Shown here piece by piece: positions 16,488-24,488 of a stretch of 33,811 bases of DNA. The position numbers were made by a program, and so were the translations under genes. Below the pieces are notes generated by a model, which ran no database searches, was not told the DNA's origin, and was given only the letters and a program-made list of their open reading frames with translations. Numbering within the stretch: position 1 is the first letter of the stretch; the number at the start of each line of letters is the position of its first letter. Source of the stretch: a virus; the IMG/VR virus record IMGVR_UViG_3300011440_000043, positions 1 through 33,811 of that record. One strand, 5' to 3'.

Positions 16488-16603
16488 GGGTGGTCAAGTG
16501 GCTGAAATGGTGGCGGGTGATGGATGAGATGAACCGCGTTGCGGCGGTATGTGAAACCGAAGCGGAAGCCGAAGCCTATATAGCGGGGCAGCCGGCACCA
16601 TGA
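16484..16603 (+). CDS. 39-residue micro-protein between tape measure and tail-tip genes
   Basis: MRVVKWLKWWRVMDEMNRVA... ends AYIAGQPAP. Its ATG overlaps the tape measure stop (ATGA at 16484) and its own stop overlaps the next ATG (ATGA at 16600). Such double coupling is strong evidence of translation despite the small size. The N-terminus is Trp/Lys-rich and amphipathic, the rest is acidic helix. It may be a coupling peptide that keeps ribosomes on the message, or a small tail factor. Function unknown. Confidence 0.6.
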   Translation: MRVVKWLKWWRVMDEMNRVAAVCETEAEAEAYIAGQPAP

Positions 16604-17235
16604 GCATCACCTATCCGATCGACCTGTTGCCAACCTTTCCAGGCTGGACCATCGGTTTCTCGCTGCGCTATCGCCAGGAACAATCGACGCAAGCGAGCGG
16701 GCGCGTGATCGTCAAGGATATGGGATCGCCGCTGTGGACGATGCGGGCCATGACAAAGATGCTTTCGCCGAACGCGCTGGATAAATGGCGCGCGGAATTG
16801 AACAAGCTGGAAAACGGATTGCAGACCTTCAAAGCCTATCCGATGTCGCGGTGCTATCCGCAAGCCTATCCGCGGGGATCCTGGCCGACCGGCGGCGCGT
16901 TCACCGGCACCGGGATCGTCACCGCGGTCAACGCCAACCGTAAGGCCATATCGATCCAGGCGGTGCCGGCCGGGTTCGTGCTGACGGTCGGCGATTACAT
17001 TTCGATCGACGGTGACCTGCACCAGGTGATGGAAGCCGCGACCGCCAACGGTTCGGGCGTGACGCCGCAATTCGAGGTCCGGCCGCATCTGTGGCCGGCG
17101 GCGGCGGTGGCCGATCCGGTGCTGGTCAAGCAACCGGCCTGCACCATGGCGATCGTTCCGGGGTCGGTCACGTCGGATGCGCAACTCAACGGCTGGGGCA
17201 GCATTTCCTTCAGCGCGATCGAGGCGCGGCTGTGA
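16600..17235 (+). CDS. Putative distal tail / tail-tip protein (211 aa)
   Basis: MSITYPIDLLPTFPGWTIGFSLRYRQEQSTQASGRVIVKDMGSPLW is strand-rich, and 'GDYISIDGDLHQVMEAA' and 'LNGWGSISFSAIEARL' resemble parts of distal tail proteins that hexamerise below tape measure. Its position directly after tape measure and before the tail-tip cluster is where a distal tail protein belongs. No specific family could be named with certainty. ATGA and GTGA overlaps couple it to both neighbours. Confidence 0.7.
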   Translation: MSITYPIDLLPTFPGWTIGFSLRYRQEQSTQASGRVIVKDMGSPLWTMRAMTKMLSPNALDKWRAELNKLENGLQTFKAYPMSRCYPQAYPRGSWPTGGAFTGTGIVTAVNANRKAISIQAVPAGFVLTVGDYISIDGDLHQVMEAATANGSGVTPQFEVRPHLWPAAAVADPVLVKQPACTMAIVPGSVTSDAQLNGWGSISFSAIEARL

Positions 17236-17894
17236 GAGACATTACCGCCGAAAACTGGACGGCGCTGCAACAGCGCGCGGTGATGCCGAGGGATTTTATC
17301 TGGTTTGTGGTGCGCGATCGAACCACCGGCGGCGCCGTGACCGATGGTTACTGGTCGGACATCGGCACCATCTCGGCGCAGATTATTGATCCCGACACCG
17401 GCGGGTTTATCACGCGGACGTTTTACGGCGCCGGTTCGCTGATCCAGATTTCCGACATCCCGCTGGTGAGCAACATCACGGTGCAGAACATTACCGTGAC
17501 GCTGTCCCAGGTGGCCGATCGGGTCAACGCGCTGGTGCGGCAATATGATTGCAAGCAGGGCCGCGTTGAAATCTACCGCGGGCTGTTCGATCCGCAAACC
17601 CGCCAGATGGTGTCGCCGGCCACGCCGCGGTTTGTCGGCACCATCGACCAGGCGCCGATCCGCACGCCGCGCGAGGGCGAAAGCGGCGACGTGCAACTAA
17701 CCTGCACCAGCAACACCATCGAGCTAACCCGCACCAATCCCGACACGCGGTCGGATGCGTCGCAACGGCTGCGCTCGGCGACGGATGATTTCTTTAACGA
17801 CGTGGCGGTGGTCGGATCCTGGCAGCATTTCTGGGGCAAGTTCGGCGGTGAGGTGCGGGCCGGCGTGGCGCGCAAGGCGCCGGAACGGAAATGA
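17232..17894 (+). CDS. Putative tail-tip / baseplate protein (220 aa)
   Basis: GTG at 17232 overlaps the previous stop as GTGA; a longer in-frame reading from 17091 runs through the upstream gene and is rejected. The product is strand-rich in its first two thirds (IGTISAQIIDPDTGGFITRTFYGAG). It ends with RSDASQRLRSATDDFFNDVAVVGSWQHFWGKFGGE, a pattern familiar from tail-tip proteins upstream of J-like hubs in proteobacterial phages. It may correspond functionally to the minor tail protein L/DUF2163 class. The next gene overlaps by 4 nt. Confidence 0.7.
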   Translation: MRDITAENWTALQQRAVMPRDFIWFVVRDRTTGGAVTDGYWSDIGTISAQIIDPDTGGFITRTFYGAGSLIQISDIPLVSNITVQNITVTLSQVADRVNALVRQYDCKQGRVEIYRGLFDPQTRQMVSPATPRFVGTIDQAPIRTPREGESGDVQLTCTSNTIELTRTNPDTRSDASQRLRSATDDFFNDVAVVGSWQHFWGKFGGEVRAGVARKAPERK

Positions 17895-18352
17895 TCCTTG
17901 ACGCGGTGCCGCAGGATGAAACCGCGGTTATTAAACTGTTGCGGCAATCGCATGAAGCGGCCGGCTTTCACCGCGACGACGGTGGGTTTTCATTCGCGTT
18001 TGATCCGGCCTATGCGCAGCGTCTTTTCATGGCGCACCTGATGGCACCGGAGGCAATCTGTCTGGTGCTGAAACCCGGCACCGAGGAGAAGGCGCGCGGC
18101 GTGCTGATGGCCTGCACATCCGAGCATCCGTTCGGGCCGGTGAAAATCGCCAAGGAAACCGTGTGGTTCATCGATCCGCTCTATCGCGGCATTTCAGCGA
18201 TCAAGATGCTGGATGAATATGAACACTGGGCGGAAGCGCGCGACTGTCAATTCGCAGGCATGGCCGGCATGGGTGACGATCCCGATGTGGCCAAGCTCTA
18301 CCGGCGCCGGGGCTACCAGGCCGCCGAAGTCCATTTCCTGAAAGCGCTATAA
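17891..18352 (+). CDS. GNAT-family acetyltransferase in tail module
   Basis: A 153-residue GNAT-like fold: LLRQSHEAAGF...AQRLFMAHLMAPEAICLVLKPG, then EETVWFIDPLYRGISAIKMLDEYEHWAEARDC (a motif-A-like turn and acetyl-CoA-binding helix), and a C-terminal LYRRRGYQAAEVHFLKAL (motif B 'F/Y-x-x-x-GF'-like). GNAT enzymes move acetyl groups from acetyl-CoA to amines. The target here is unknown. It overlaps the gene before it (ATGA) and the J-like gene after it (TAATG), so it is co-expressed with tail-tip proteins. It might modify tail-tip proteins or a host factor; that is inference. Confidence 0.72.
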   Translation: MILDAVPQDETAVIKLLRQSHEAAGFHRDDGGFSFAFDPAYAQRLFMAHLMAPEAICLVLKPGTEEKARGVLMACTSEHPFGPVKIAKETVWFIDPLYRGISAIKMLDEYEHWAEARDCQFAGMAGMGDDPDVAKLYRRRGYQAAEVHFLKAL

Positions 18353-21300
18353 TGGCCATTTTCTCGCTGGCGGCTGGCGCACTATTAACCGCAATCGGAG
18401 TGGTCGGCGCGTCTACCTTTGTGACCGGTGTGGTGGCCACCGGCCTGGCGGTCGTCGCCGGTATCGGGCTTAACTATGTCGCCAAGGCGTTGTCAGGCAC
18501 GCCGGAAGAAACCGCCGACAAGGATGCGCCGCTACAGGGATCCGAGGGCACGCTGACCGCCGGCGGCGCGGTGTCGAGGGCGTTCGGGGTCGGCTATCAC
18601 GCCACCGCGGGATCGCTGGTCTATGCCAACTACTGGGGCAACGCCGGCAAAACACCGAACGCCTACCTGACACAGGTGATTGCGGTCGGCGATCTTCCTC
18701 GCGAAGCACTGCTGGAAGTTTGGGTTTCCGGCGAACGCTGCACGCTGGTGCCTGGTCGGGCCGATGCCAACAAGGGCACACCGCTGGAAGAATACTACAA
18801 GCCGGATGTCGAGGGCGGGCCGAGCGTCGACCATCTCTGGATCAAATACTATAACGGCACGCAAACCGCGGCGGATCCGTATCTGACCGGCCAGGTGGCG
18901 TCGGCCGATCGGCCCTATCCGGCAACGCGGGTCGGTGTCGGGGTCTGCTACGTCATCGCCACCAGCCTGGTGGCCGATGAATTGTTCGTAGGTTTCCCGA
19001 CCTTTCGTTTCGGGATGAGCGGCGTTCCGCTTTACGATCCGAGCAAAGACAGTACCAACGGCGGCAGCGGCTCGCATCTGTGGTCGAACCCCGCGACCTG
19101 GGGCGGCGACGGCGATCAATTGCCGGCGGTGCAGGCCTATAACATCCTGCGCGGTGTCCGCTTCAATGGCGCCTGGATGTTCGGGCTGCAAAACATGACG
19201 GGGCCGGCGCGGCTGCCGGCGGCGAACTGGATCGCGCAAATCGCCAAGTGTCGCGCCACCGTGATAGGCGAAGCCGGCGCCGAGCCGACCTATCGATCGG
19301 GCGGCATGATCAACGTCGATGCCTCGCCGGCTAACGCGGTGGAAGCATTGCTGACAGCGTGTCAGGGCCGGCTGTCGGAAATCGGCGGGTTCTATAAAAT
19401 TCATCTCGGCACACCGGACAGCGCAACCTTTGCCTGGGCCGATGCCGATTTGCTCTCGACCGAAGAACAGGTTTACCGGCCATTCTTTGGCCTGGCCGAT
19501 ACCGTCAACGGCATCCAGGGCACCTATCCCGATCCGGCGCAAGCCTGGGAAACCGCCACCGCACCGGCGCTGTACCGCACCGACCTGGAAATCCTCGATG
19601 GCAATCGCCGGCTGATGGCCAACCCGCAATTTGCGTTTGTGCCTTATCGCGGCCAGGTGCAGCGGCTGCAAAAGTCGGGGCTGGAAGAAGCACAGCGGGC
19701 GCGGACCCATGTGCTTAGTTTTCCGCCGGCCTATTGGGTGGTTGAACCTGGCGATGTCGGAAGCTGGAATTCGTTCCGCAACGGCTATGTCGACAAGCTG
19801 TTTCGCGTCGATAGCGTGGTGGATCGCGCCAACCTGGATTGCGTGTTCAACGTTACCGAGGTGGATCCGTCGGACTATGATTGGGACCAGGTGGTTGATT
19901 TCACCGGCGTTGCCACCGGGCCGACGGTTTTTGCCAGGCCGGCGCCGCAAGGCGTGGTCGATTGGACCGCCGAGGGTACGGTGCTTTACGACAGCGACGG
20001 GCTGGGCCGGCACGCCGCGATCCGCATCACCTGGGACAATACGCTGTCCGGCATCATTGGCGTGCAATACGAGGTGCGGCTGAAAATAGATTTCTCGGAA
20101 GTGGGCCGCGGGCGCACCGATCAATATCATGCCGGCGCGCTGATCATATCGCAGGGCATCCTGCCGCGAACCGAGTACCAGATACGGATGCAATACATTC
20201 CGACCGCACCGCGTCAAATGCTGTGGTCGGATTGGATCGACGTTCTTACACCGGACATCGCGATTGCCGACATCCCGGCCTGGATTACCCATCAGGTGAC
20301 CGTGGTGACGGATTTCCTCAACGATCGGATCGAGGAACTCAACCAACGGATTTCCACCGTGGTCTCGACCAGCGGTCAGCGCAACTGGCTTGATCAAAAA
20401 GAGGTGCGTTCGCAACTATCGTCGCGATCCGATGCGGCGTTCGCGGAAATCAGCCGGGTCGAAACCGTGGCCACCGACGGCGACACCGCCCTGGCCAGCG
20501 ACATCGAAACCCTGACCGCCGAGGTCGGCGACAACTCGGCGCAGATTACGATCAACGCCACCGCGATCGCCTCGATCGAGGGCTGGGGCGCGGCGCAGTA
20601 TGCCGTCACGTTGGATGTCAACGGCTACGCCAGCGGCTTTGAATTGCTCAACGGCGGCGCCGGCATATCGACGGCAACCTTTGTGCAGGACAAATTTCAG
20701 ATTGCGGCACCAGGTGTCGGCGGCGGCGCGCCGGTGCCTATCTTCACGGTGGCCAATGTCGGCGGCGCGCCGAAGGTGGCGCTGCGCGGCGATATGTATG
20801 TGGATGGTACGATCGCCGGCATTGCGCTGATTGCCGACACCATCACCGCCAGGGAGATCGCGGCCAGCACCATCACGGCAACGGAGATCGCCGCCGACAG
20901 CATCACCGCCGATCGGCTGGTGACCGGCACCATCACATCCGACAGCGGCAAGATCGGTGCGCTTAGTGTCAAGAGCTTGAGCATCGGCGATCAGGCGGTG
21001 GTGGTGCCGGTAGCGCAGACGCTTAATAACATTCTTACTGGAACGACTGCTAACGCCAGTTCATTCACTATGACATTCGACACAACCGGACTGGCGGGCA
21101 AGCCTATCACCGTGATTGCGGGCTGGGTAGGCCAGCAAAGTTTCACTGGCTCAGGCGGCAATCCGCAATCAACCTTGAAAATATTAGGCGGTACTATTCA
21201 GTCAGTCATAACCAGCAATAGTGCCGATTGGATGTGTGCTCTTACCGGTTCGTCAACATTTGCCGCCAATGGTGGCACTGAAAACGTAACGGTTGCGATT

Positions 21301-21375
21301 GATTGGGTATCGTCCGGCGCGGGCGGTGCGGCGCTTGGTGGGCGTACATTGTGGGCGATGGTGGGCAAACGATGA
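18352..21375 (+). CDS. J-like central tail hub / host-specificity protein (1007 aa)
   Basis: The largest protein, at the tail tip. Residues 1-50 contain two hydrophobic stretches (FSLAAGALLTAIGVVGAS; GVVATGLAVVAGIGL) as in tail-hub proteins that may breach membranes. Residues about 60-350 form the hub start (RAFGVGYHATAGSLVYANYWG; 'NGTQTAADPYL'). Middle domains include RVDSVVDRANLDCVFNVTEVDPSDYDW and fibronectin-like strands ('ITWDNTLSGIIGVQYEVR'). A helical segment of residues about 650-720 leads to repeated 'TITAxEIAA' units and a beta-rich C-terminus from about 880. GC falls sharply in that C-terminal part (26/60 at 21181-21240 against 40/60 at 20881-20940), consistent with swapping of the receptor-binding end. 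Confidence 0.87.
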   Translation: MAIFSLAAGALLTAIGVVGASTFVTGVVATGLAVVAGIGLNYVAKALSGTPEETADKDAPLQGSEGTLTAGGAVSRAFGVGYHATAGSLVYANYWGNAGKTPNAYLTQVIAVGDLPREALLEVWVSGERCTLVPGRADANKGTPLEEYYKPDVEGGPSVDHLWIKYYNGTQTAADPYLTGQVASADRPYPATRVGVGVCYVIATSLVADELFVGFPTFRFGMSGVPLYDPSKDSTNGGSGSHLWSNPATWGGDGDQLPAVQAYNILRGVRFNGAWMFGLQNMTGPARLPAANWIAQIAKCRATVIGEAGAEPTYRSGGMINVDASPANAVEALLTACQGRLSEIGGFYKIHLGTPDSATFAWADADLLSTEEQVYRPFFGLADTVNGIQGTYPDPAQAWETATAPALYRTDLEILDGNRRLMANPQFAFVPYRGQVQRLQKSGLEEAQRARTHVLSFPPAYWVVEPGDVGSWNSFRNGYVDKLFRVDSVVDRANLDCVFNVTEVDPSDYDWDQVVDFTGVATGPTVFARPAPQGVVDWTAEGTVLYDSDGLGRHAAIRITWDNTLSGIIGVQYEVRLKIDFSEVGRGRTDQYHAGALIISQGILPRTEYQIRMQYIPTAPRQMLWSDWIDVLTPDIAIADIPAWITHQVTVVTDFLNDRIEELNQRISTVVSTSGQRNWLDQKEVRSQLSSRSDAAFAEISRVETVATDGDTALASDIETLTAEVGDNSAQITINATAIASIEGWGAAQYAVTLDVNGYASGFELLNGGAGISTATFVQDKFQIAAPGVGGGAPVPIFTVANVGGAPKVALRGDMYVDGTIAGIALIADTITAREIAASTITATEIAADSITADRLVTGTITSDSGKIGALSVKSLSIGDQAVVVPVAQTLNNILTGTTANASSFTMTFDTTGLAGKPITVIAGWVGQQSFTGSGGNPQSTLKILGGTIQSVITSNSADWMCALTGSSTFAANGGTENVTVAIDWVSSGAGGAALGGRTLWAMVGKR

Positions 21376-21809
21376 CGCTAAACATAGAAAAGTTTTATAT
21401 CTACTATCGCCCGGACGATGGCGAAATAATGGGGTGGGGAAACGGTCACGATCCAGATCCGATTGGTGGATTATCGTTTGCGTTTGTTGATTTTTTCAAC
21501 CCCGATCCATCTACACAAAAATTCGATGGCGATGGCGTGGTTTTGAAAACAACAGAAGAACGATACAAGGCAGGCTTGCCAACGCCGCGCGATATTGCGG
21601 TGATGGTGTTTGTCGAACTGCGCCGCACCGATCCGTTCATGCTGCCGGATTATCCGATTGACGATAATGCTTTCGATGGCTGGAAAGCCTACCGCAAGGC
21701 ATTGCGTGACCTGTCCAAGGGCCGCAACAATCCGGCCGACATGATCAACGCCTGGCCATTGCCGCCTGACGGCGCCGATCCAATCACCGCTTTGCGCGAA
21801 AGGTTATAG
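21372..21809 (+). CDS. Tail fibre assembly chaperone-like protein (145 aa)
   Basis: ATG 21372 overlaps the J-like stop as ATGA; a longer in-frame reading is discarded. The N-terminal half is strand-rich and of low GC, matching the J C-terminus. The C-terminal region ELRRTDPFMLPDYPIDDNAFDGWKAYRKALRDL matches the 'R-x-x-L/F-L-x-x-D-x-P...W-x-x-YR-x-x-LRDL' pattern of the phage tail assembly chaperone family. It sits between the hub and the tailspike, so it may assist folding or attachment of either one. Confidence 0.72.
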   Translation: MTLNIEKFYIYYRPDDGEIMGWGNGHDPDPIGGLSFAFVDFFNPDPSTQKFDGDGVVLKTTEERYKAGLPTPRDIAVMVFVELRRTDPFMLPDYPIDDNAFDGWKAYRKALRDLSKGRNNPADMINAWPLPPDGADPITALRERL

Positions 21810-21811
21810 CG

Positions 21812-23656
21812 ATGGCCCTACCAATCTATTCCACCGGCACGGTTTCGGTCGCGGCAGGCGGTACCGTTGTCACCGGCGTCGGCGGCGCCTGGACCGGTAC
21901 CAACGTCAAGCAGGGCGATTTCATTTCCATTGCCGGGTCAACCGCGGTGCTGGTTACCGAGGTCACTGATACCACGCACCTGATGATTGCACCGTGGCCA
22001 GGCGCGGCGCAGGCCGGCGCGGCCTATTCGATCTACCAAAATTATGTCGGCCGGGTCGTCGGCGTCGCCGCGGCGGAAGATGTCGGGGTAATGCTGGAAA
22101 AGCTGCACGTTGATGGCCTGCCATTTATTGTAGGGCCGACCGAGGCGGCGCCAGATCCGTCCTATGGCGACGACGGCCAACTCGCCTTCAAGCCGACGAC
22201 CGGCGAGTGGTGGACCAAGACCGGCGGCGTTTGGGTGCCGTCGACGGGCATTGGCGGCAGCGCTGCCACGATCGACTATGACACACGCGCCGCGGTGGCG
22301 GCGGCCAATGTTCCAGTCAGCTTTAGCTATGTTCGCACCGCCGGCTATTCCGCCGCGGGCGATACTGGCGGCGGGCTATATGCCAGGGTCGGCTCGGCGC
22401 CGGCGCATCCCGGCAAGGTTCAATCGGCGGATGGCGCCTGGTGGGAACTGCGCGTCGAAAGCCATGTGCTGGCCGAACAGCTCGGCGCCAAGGGCGACGG
22501 CGCTACCAACGACCTCACGGCGTTGAACGACGCCGTGCTGTACTGCGCCGCGACACTGGCCACGCTGCGGCTGGGACCGAACGAATATCGGATTAACAAC
22601 ACGCTGGAAATCACAAGCTCGATCCGGATCGAGGGCGCATCGATGATGATGTCGCGGATCACCAGCAATGCGCTGGGCAATGACGCGATCCGCATTCATG
22701 CCAATGGCGGGGCTATCACCGGGCCGGAAATCACTAATCTCTCGATTAACTACACCGCCAAAGCATCGGCAGGCAGCTACGCGATCCGGCTTAAATCAAC
22801 ATCGAGCGGTCTGGTCTATTATTGCTATCTCAACAACCTTTGTATCAACGCCAACGCCTTCGGCGGTGTGTCGGTTGAATGTGGTTTCTGGCATGTGCTG
22901 CATAAAATATATGTGCTAAGCGTCGGCGCCAACGGTATCGGTTTCAATTTCCAGGGCACCAGCGCCAGCGCTTTGACCGGCAATATTTTCATGTCAAATT
23001 GCGCGGCGATGCAGGGCACGGCGTCGACCAGTACCGCCGGCATGGTGGTGGATAGCTGGGCCGAAGGGCTCTATATCGAAAATTGCACGCTCGAAACGCC
23101 TGGCCTTAATTACGGTCTCTGGATCAGGAATACCAAGGGCGCCAGCTATTCGCCGCGCAACCTGTTCTTTGACACCATGGTCTGTGATGCCAACCAGACC
23201 TGCGGATTGATCATCGACGCCGCGTTGCAGGTTAATTTTGCCAATTGCTGGTTCACCAGTGCGCAGACCAGCGTCGGCATTCAGATGACGCAAGCCAGTA
23301 GCATCACGTTTACCTCGTGCCAAATTATTTCGAACTGGCACAACGGCGCCGCCTGGACGACGACTGCCTCGCAGATCACCTTTAACGGTTGCGTGTTTGA
23401 CAATAACGGACAAGCCGGCGTCGGCACCATGGACGCTATTTATCTCGCGGCCGGCGTGAGTGATTTTATGATTACCAATTGCACGTTTTATCGCGGCATC
23501 GGAACGACAAAGACACATCGTTATTCGGTGACTGTCGCCGCGGGTTCGTCGAACCGCTACATCATTTCCCATAACAATCTGTTCGGCTATCTGACGGGGG
23601 CGTTGAGCGACGGCGGCAGCGGCGTCAACAAGGTGGTGTCGGGAAATATTACCTGA
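21812..23656 (+). CDS. Beta-helix tailspike (pectate-lyase-like domain)
   Basis: A 614-residue protein. Residues 1-60 (GTVSVAAGGTVVTGVGGAWTGTNVKQGDFISIAG) are a phage tail-fibre N-terminal attachment domain. A WWTKTGGVW linker follows, then LGAKGDGATNDLTALNDAV (about 227-245), the signature of pectate-lyase-3-type beta-helix tailspikes. The rest repeats short strand-turn units (for example 'ITNCTFYRGIG', 'FNGCVFDNNGQ') typical of right-handed beta helices. It probably binds and perhaps cleaves surface polysaccharide; catalytic residues cannot be assigned by eye. The next start overlaps the stop by 1 nt. Confidence 0.85.
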   Translation: MALPIYSTGTVSVAAGGTVVTGVGGAWTGTNVKQGDFISIAGSTAVLVTEVTDTTHLMIAPWPGAAQAGAAYSIYQNYVGRVVGVAAAEDVGVMLEKLHVDGLPFIVGPTEAAPDPSYGDDGQLAFKPTTGEWWTKTGGVWVPSTGIGGSAATIDYDTRAAVAAANVPVSFSYVRTAGYSAAGDTGGGLYARVGSAPAHPGKVQSADGAWWELRVESHVLAEQLGAKGDGATNDLTALNDAVLYCAATLATLRLGPNEYRINNTLEITSSIRIEGASMMMSRITSNALGNDAIRIHANGGAITGPEITNLSINYTAKASAGSYAIRLKSTSSGLVYYCYLNNLCINANAFGGVSVECGFWHVLHKIYVLSVGANGIGFNFQGTSASALTGNIFMSNCAAMQGTASTSTAGMVVDSWAEGLYIENCTLETPGLNYGLWIRNTKGASYSPRNLFFDTMVCDANQTCGLIIDAALQVNFANCWFTSAQTSVGIQMTQASSITFTSCQIISNWHNGAAWTTTASQITFNGCVFDNNGQAGVGTMDAIYLAAGVSDFMITNCTFYRGIGTTKTHRYSVTVAAGSSNRYIISHNNLFGYLTGALSDGGSGVNKVVSGNIT

Positions 23657-23958
23657 TGGTTCAAGAAGCCAAAGGCTGGATCAAGGAAAACTCCGGGCTG
23701 GTCTATTTTCTCATTGCACAGATGCTTGCGTTGGGGACAGGCGGCGCGAGCATACTTGCCTACATGGTCAAGCTCGAAACACGGGTGAGCATCATGGAGG
23801 ATCGCGGCGCGGCGTATACCGTGAGCCGTATGGACGAAATGAAATTGAAAATCAATTCGCTGGAAGCGCAGATCGAAAACAACGAAGCCAGCATCAAACG
23901 GATCGTTGACGTCATGACGCGCGAGCTAGGCAAGCAACCACAACCACCGAGGCCATAA
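23656..23958 (+). CDS. Small membrane-anchored coiled-coil protein (lysis accessory candidate)
   Basis: A 100-residue protein with one hydrophobic helix (about 15-38, LVYFLIAQMLALGTGGASILAYMV) and a long coiled coil (RMDEMKLKINSLEAQIENNEASIKRIVDVM) in the C-terminal half, ending in a Pro-rich tail. This layout resembles small phage membrane proteins next to endolysins (XhlA-like and holin-associated proteins). It starts in the tailspike stop (TGATG). The antisense HNH-like gene begins to overlap its downstream spacer only; endolysin follows 531 nt later. Confidence 0.68.
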   Translation: MVQEAKGWIKENSGLVYFLIAQMLALGTGGASILAYMVKLETRVSIMEDRGAAYTVSRMDEMKLKINSLEAQIENNEASIKRIVDVMTRELGKQPQPPRP

Positions 23959-23977
23959 CATGCGAGGGCATAATAAA

Positions 23978-24478
23978 TCAACGCTTCCGGCGGTTGTTGG
24001 CCTGTTGCTTCTGTGTTGCCCACCGGCAATTGCTTGGTTTGTACCCATCTTCGTTATTAATGCGATCTATTGTCAGCCCGATAGGACGGCGGCCCATGTC
24101 GGCAATGAAATTTTCGTAAGTCTTCCAACGTTTACAGACCTTGATGCCGCGTCCGCCGTAGCGGTGATAGGCATGATTGTTGGGGTTGGTGCAGCGTTGG
24201 ATCATGGCAGACCATGACATGTATTCGCTAGTGACCTTGTCATTGCGAGCATCGGCTTCGCCGTGACTGAGATGGGATGCTCGGTCAATCTCGCGATGGT
24301 AACAGCCGCACGAGTTGGTGTTGCCAGTCTGAAGGTTGTATCCATAAGCGACAATTTCGTTGCCGCACTTACAAATGCAGGACCAAACAACACGACCGTT
24401 TTTAACGCGGCCGGCGATGCCGCGCACGAGCAATCGTCCAAAGCGCTGCCCTGTTATGTCAACAAGTTTTCTAGGCAT
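23978..24478 (-). CDS. HNH-type homing-endonuclease-like protein, antisense in lysis cassette
   Basis: A 166-residue protein. The N-terminal domain DITGQRFGRLLV...WSCICKCGN...NSCGCYH is a four-cysteine zinc-ribbon-like module. The C-terminal part has SWSAMIQRCTNPNNHAYHRYGGRGIKVC, FIADMGRRP and then LTIDRINNEDGYKPSNCRWAT..QQANN, the pattern of small phage HNH/homing endonuclease-like proteins. It lies on the strand opposite to all surrounding late genes. Its start is 10 nt from the endolysin start, with no good ribosome site. Local GC is lower (28/60 at 24001-24060). It looks like a selfish insertion. The 85-residue plus-strand frame over it (23960-24217) is probably non-coding. Confidence 0.75.
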   Translation of the reverse strand: MPRKLVDITGQRFGRLLVRGIAGRVKNGRVVWSCICKCGNEIVAYGYNLQTGNTNSCGCYHREIDRASHLSHGEADARNDKVTSEYMSWSAMIQRCTNPNNHAYHRYGGRGIKVCKRWKTYENFIADMGRRPIGLTIDRINNEDGYKPSNCRWATQKQQANNRRKR

Positions 24479-24488
24479 GAGGTGTCAG

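Noticed and set aside
18532-20415. A 627-aa minus-strand frame over the J-like gene
   Set aside because: Antisense of a recognisable hub protein; composition is dominated by His, Arg, Pro and Gly.
23960-24217. An 85-aa plus-strand frame with a hydrophobic start between lysis genes
   Set aside because: It is antisense to the HNH-type gene, whose motifs are convincing. The ATG spacing after the preceding stop is tempting, but the sequence after residue 35 has no protein character. It might be a remnant of an interrupted small gene.
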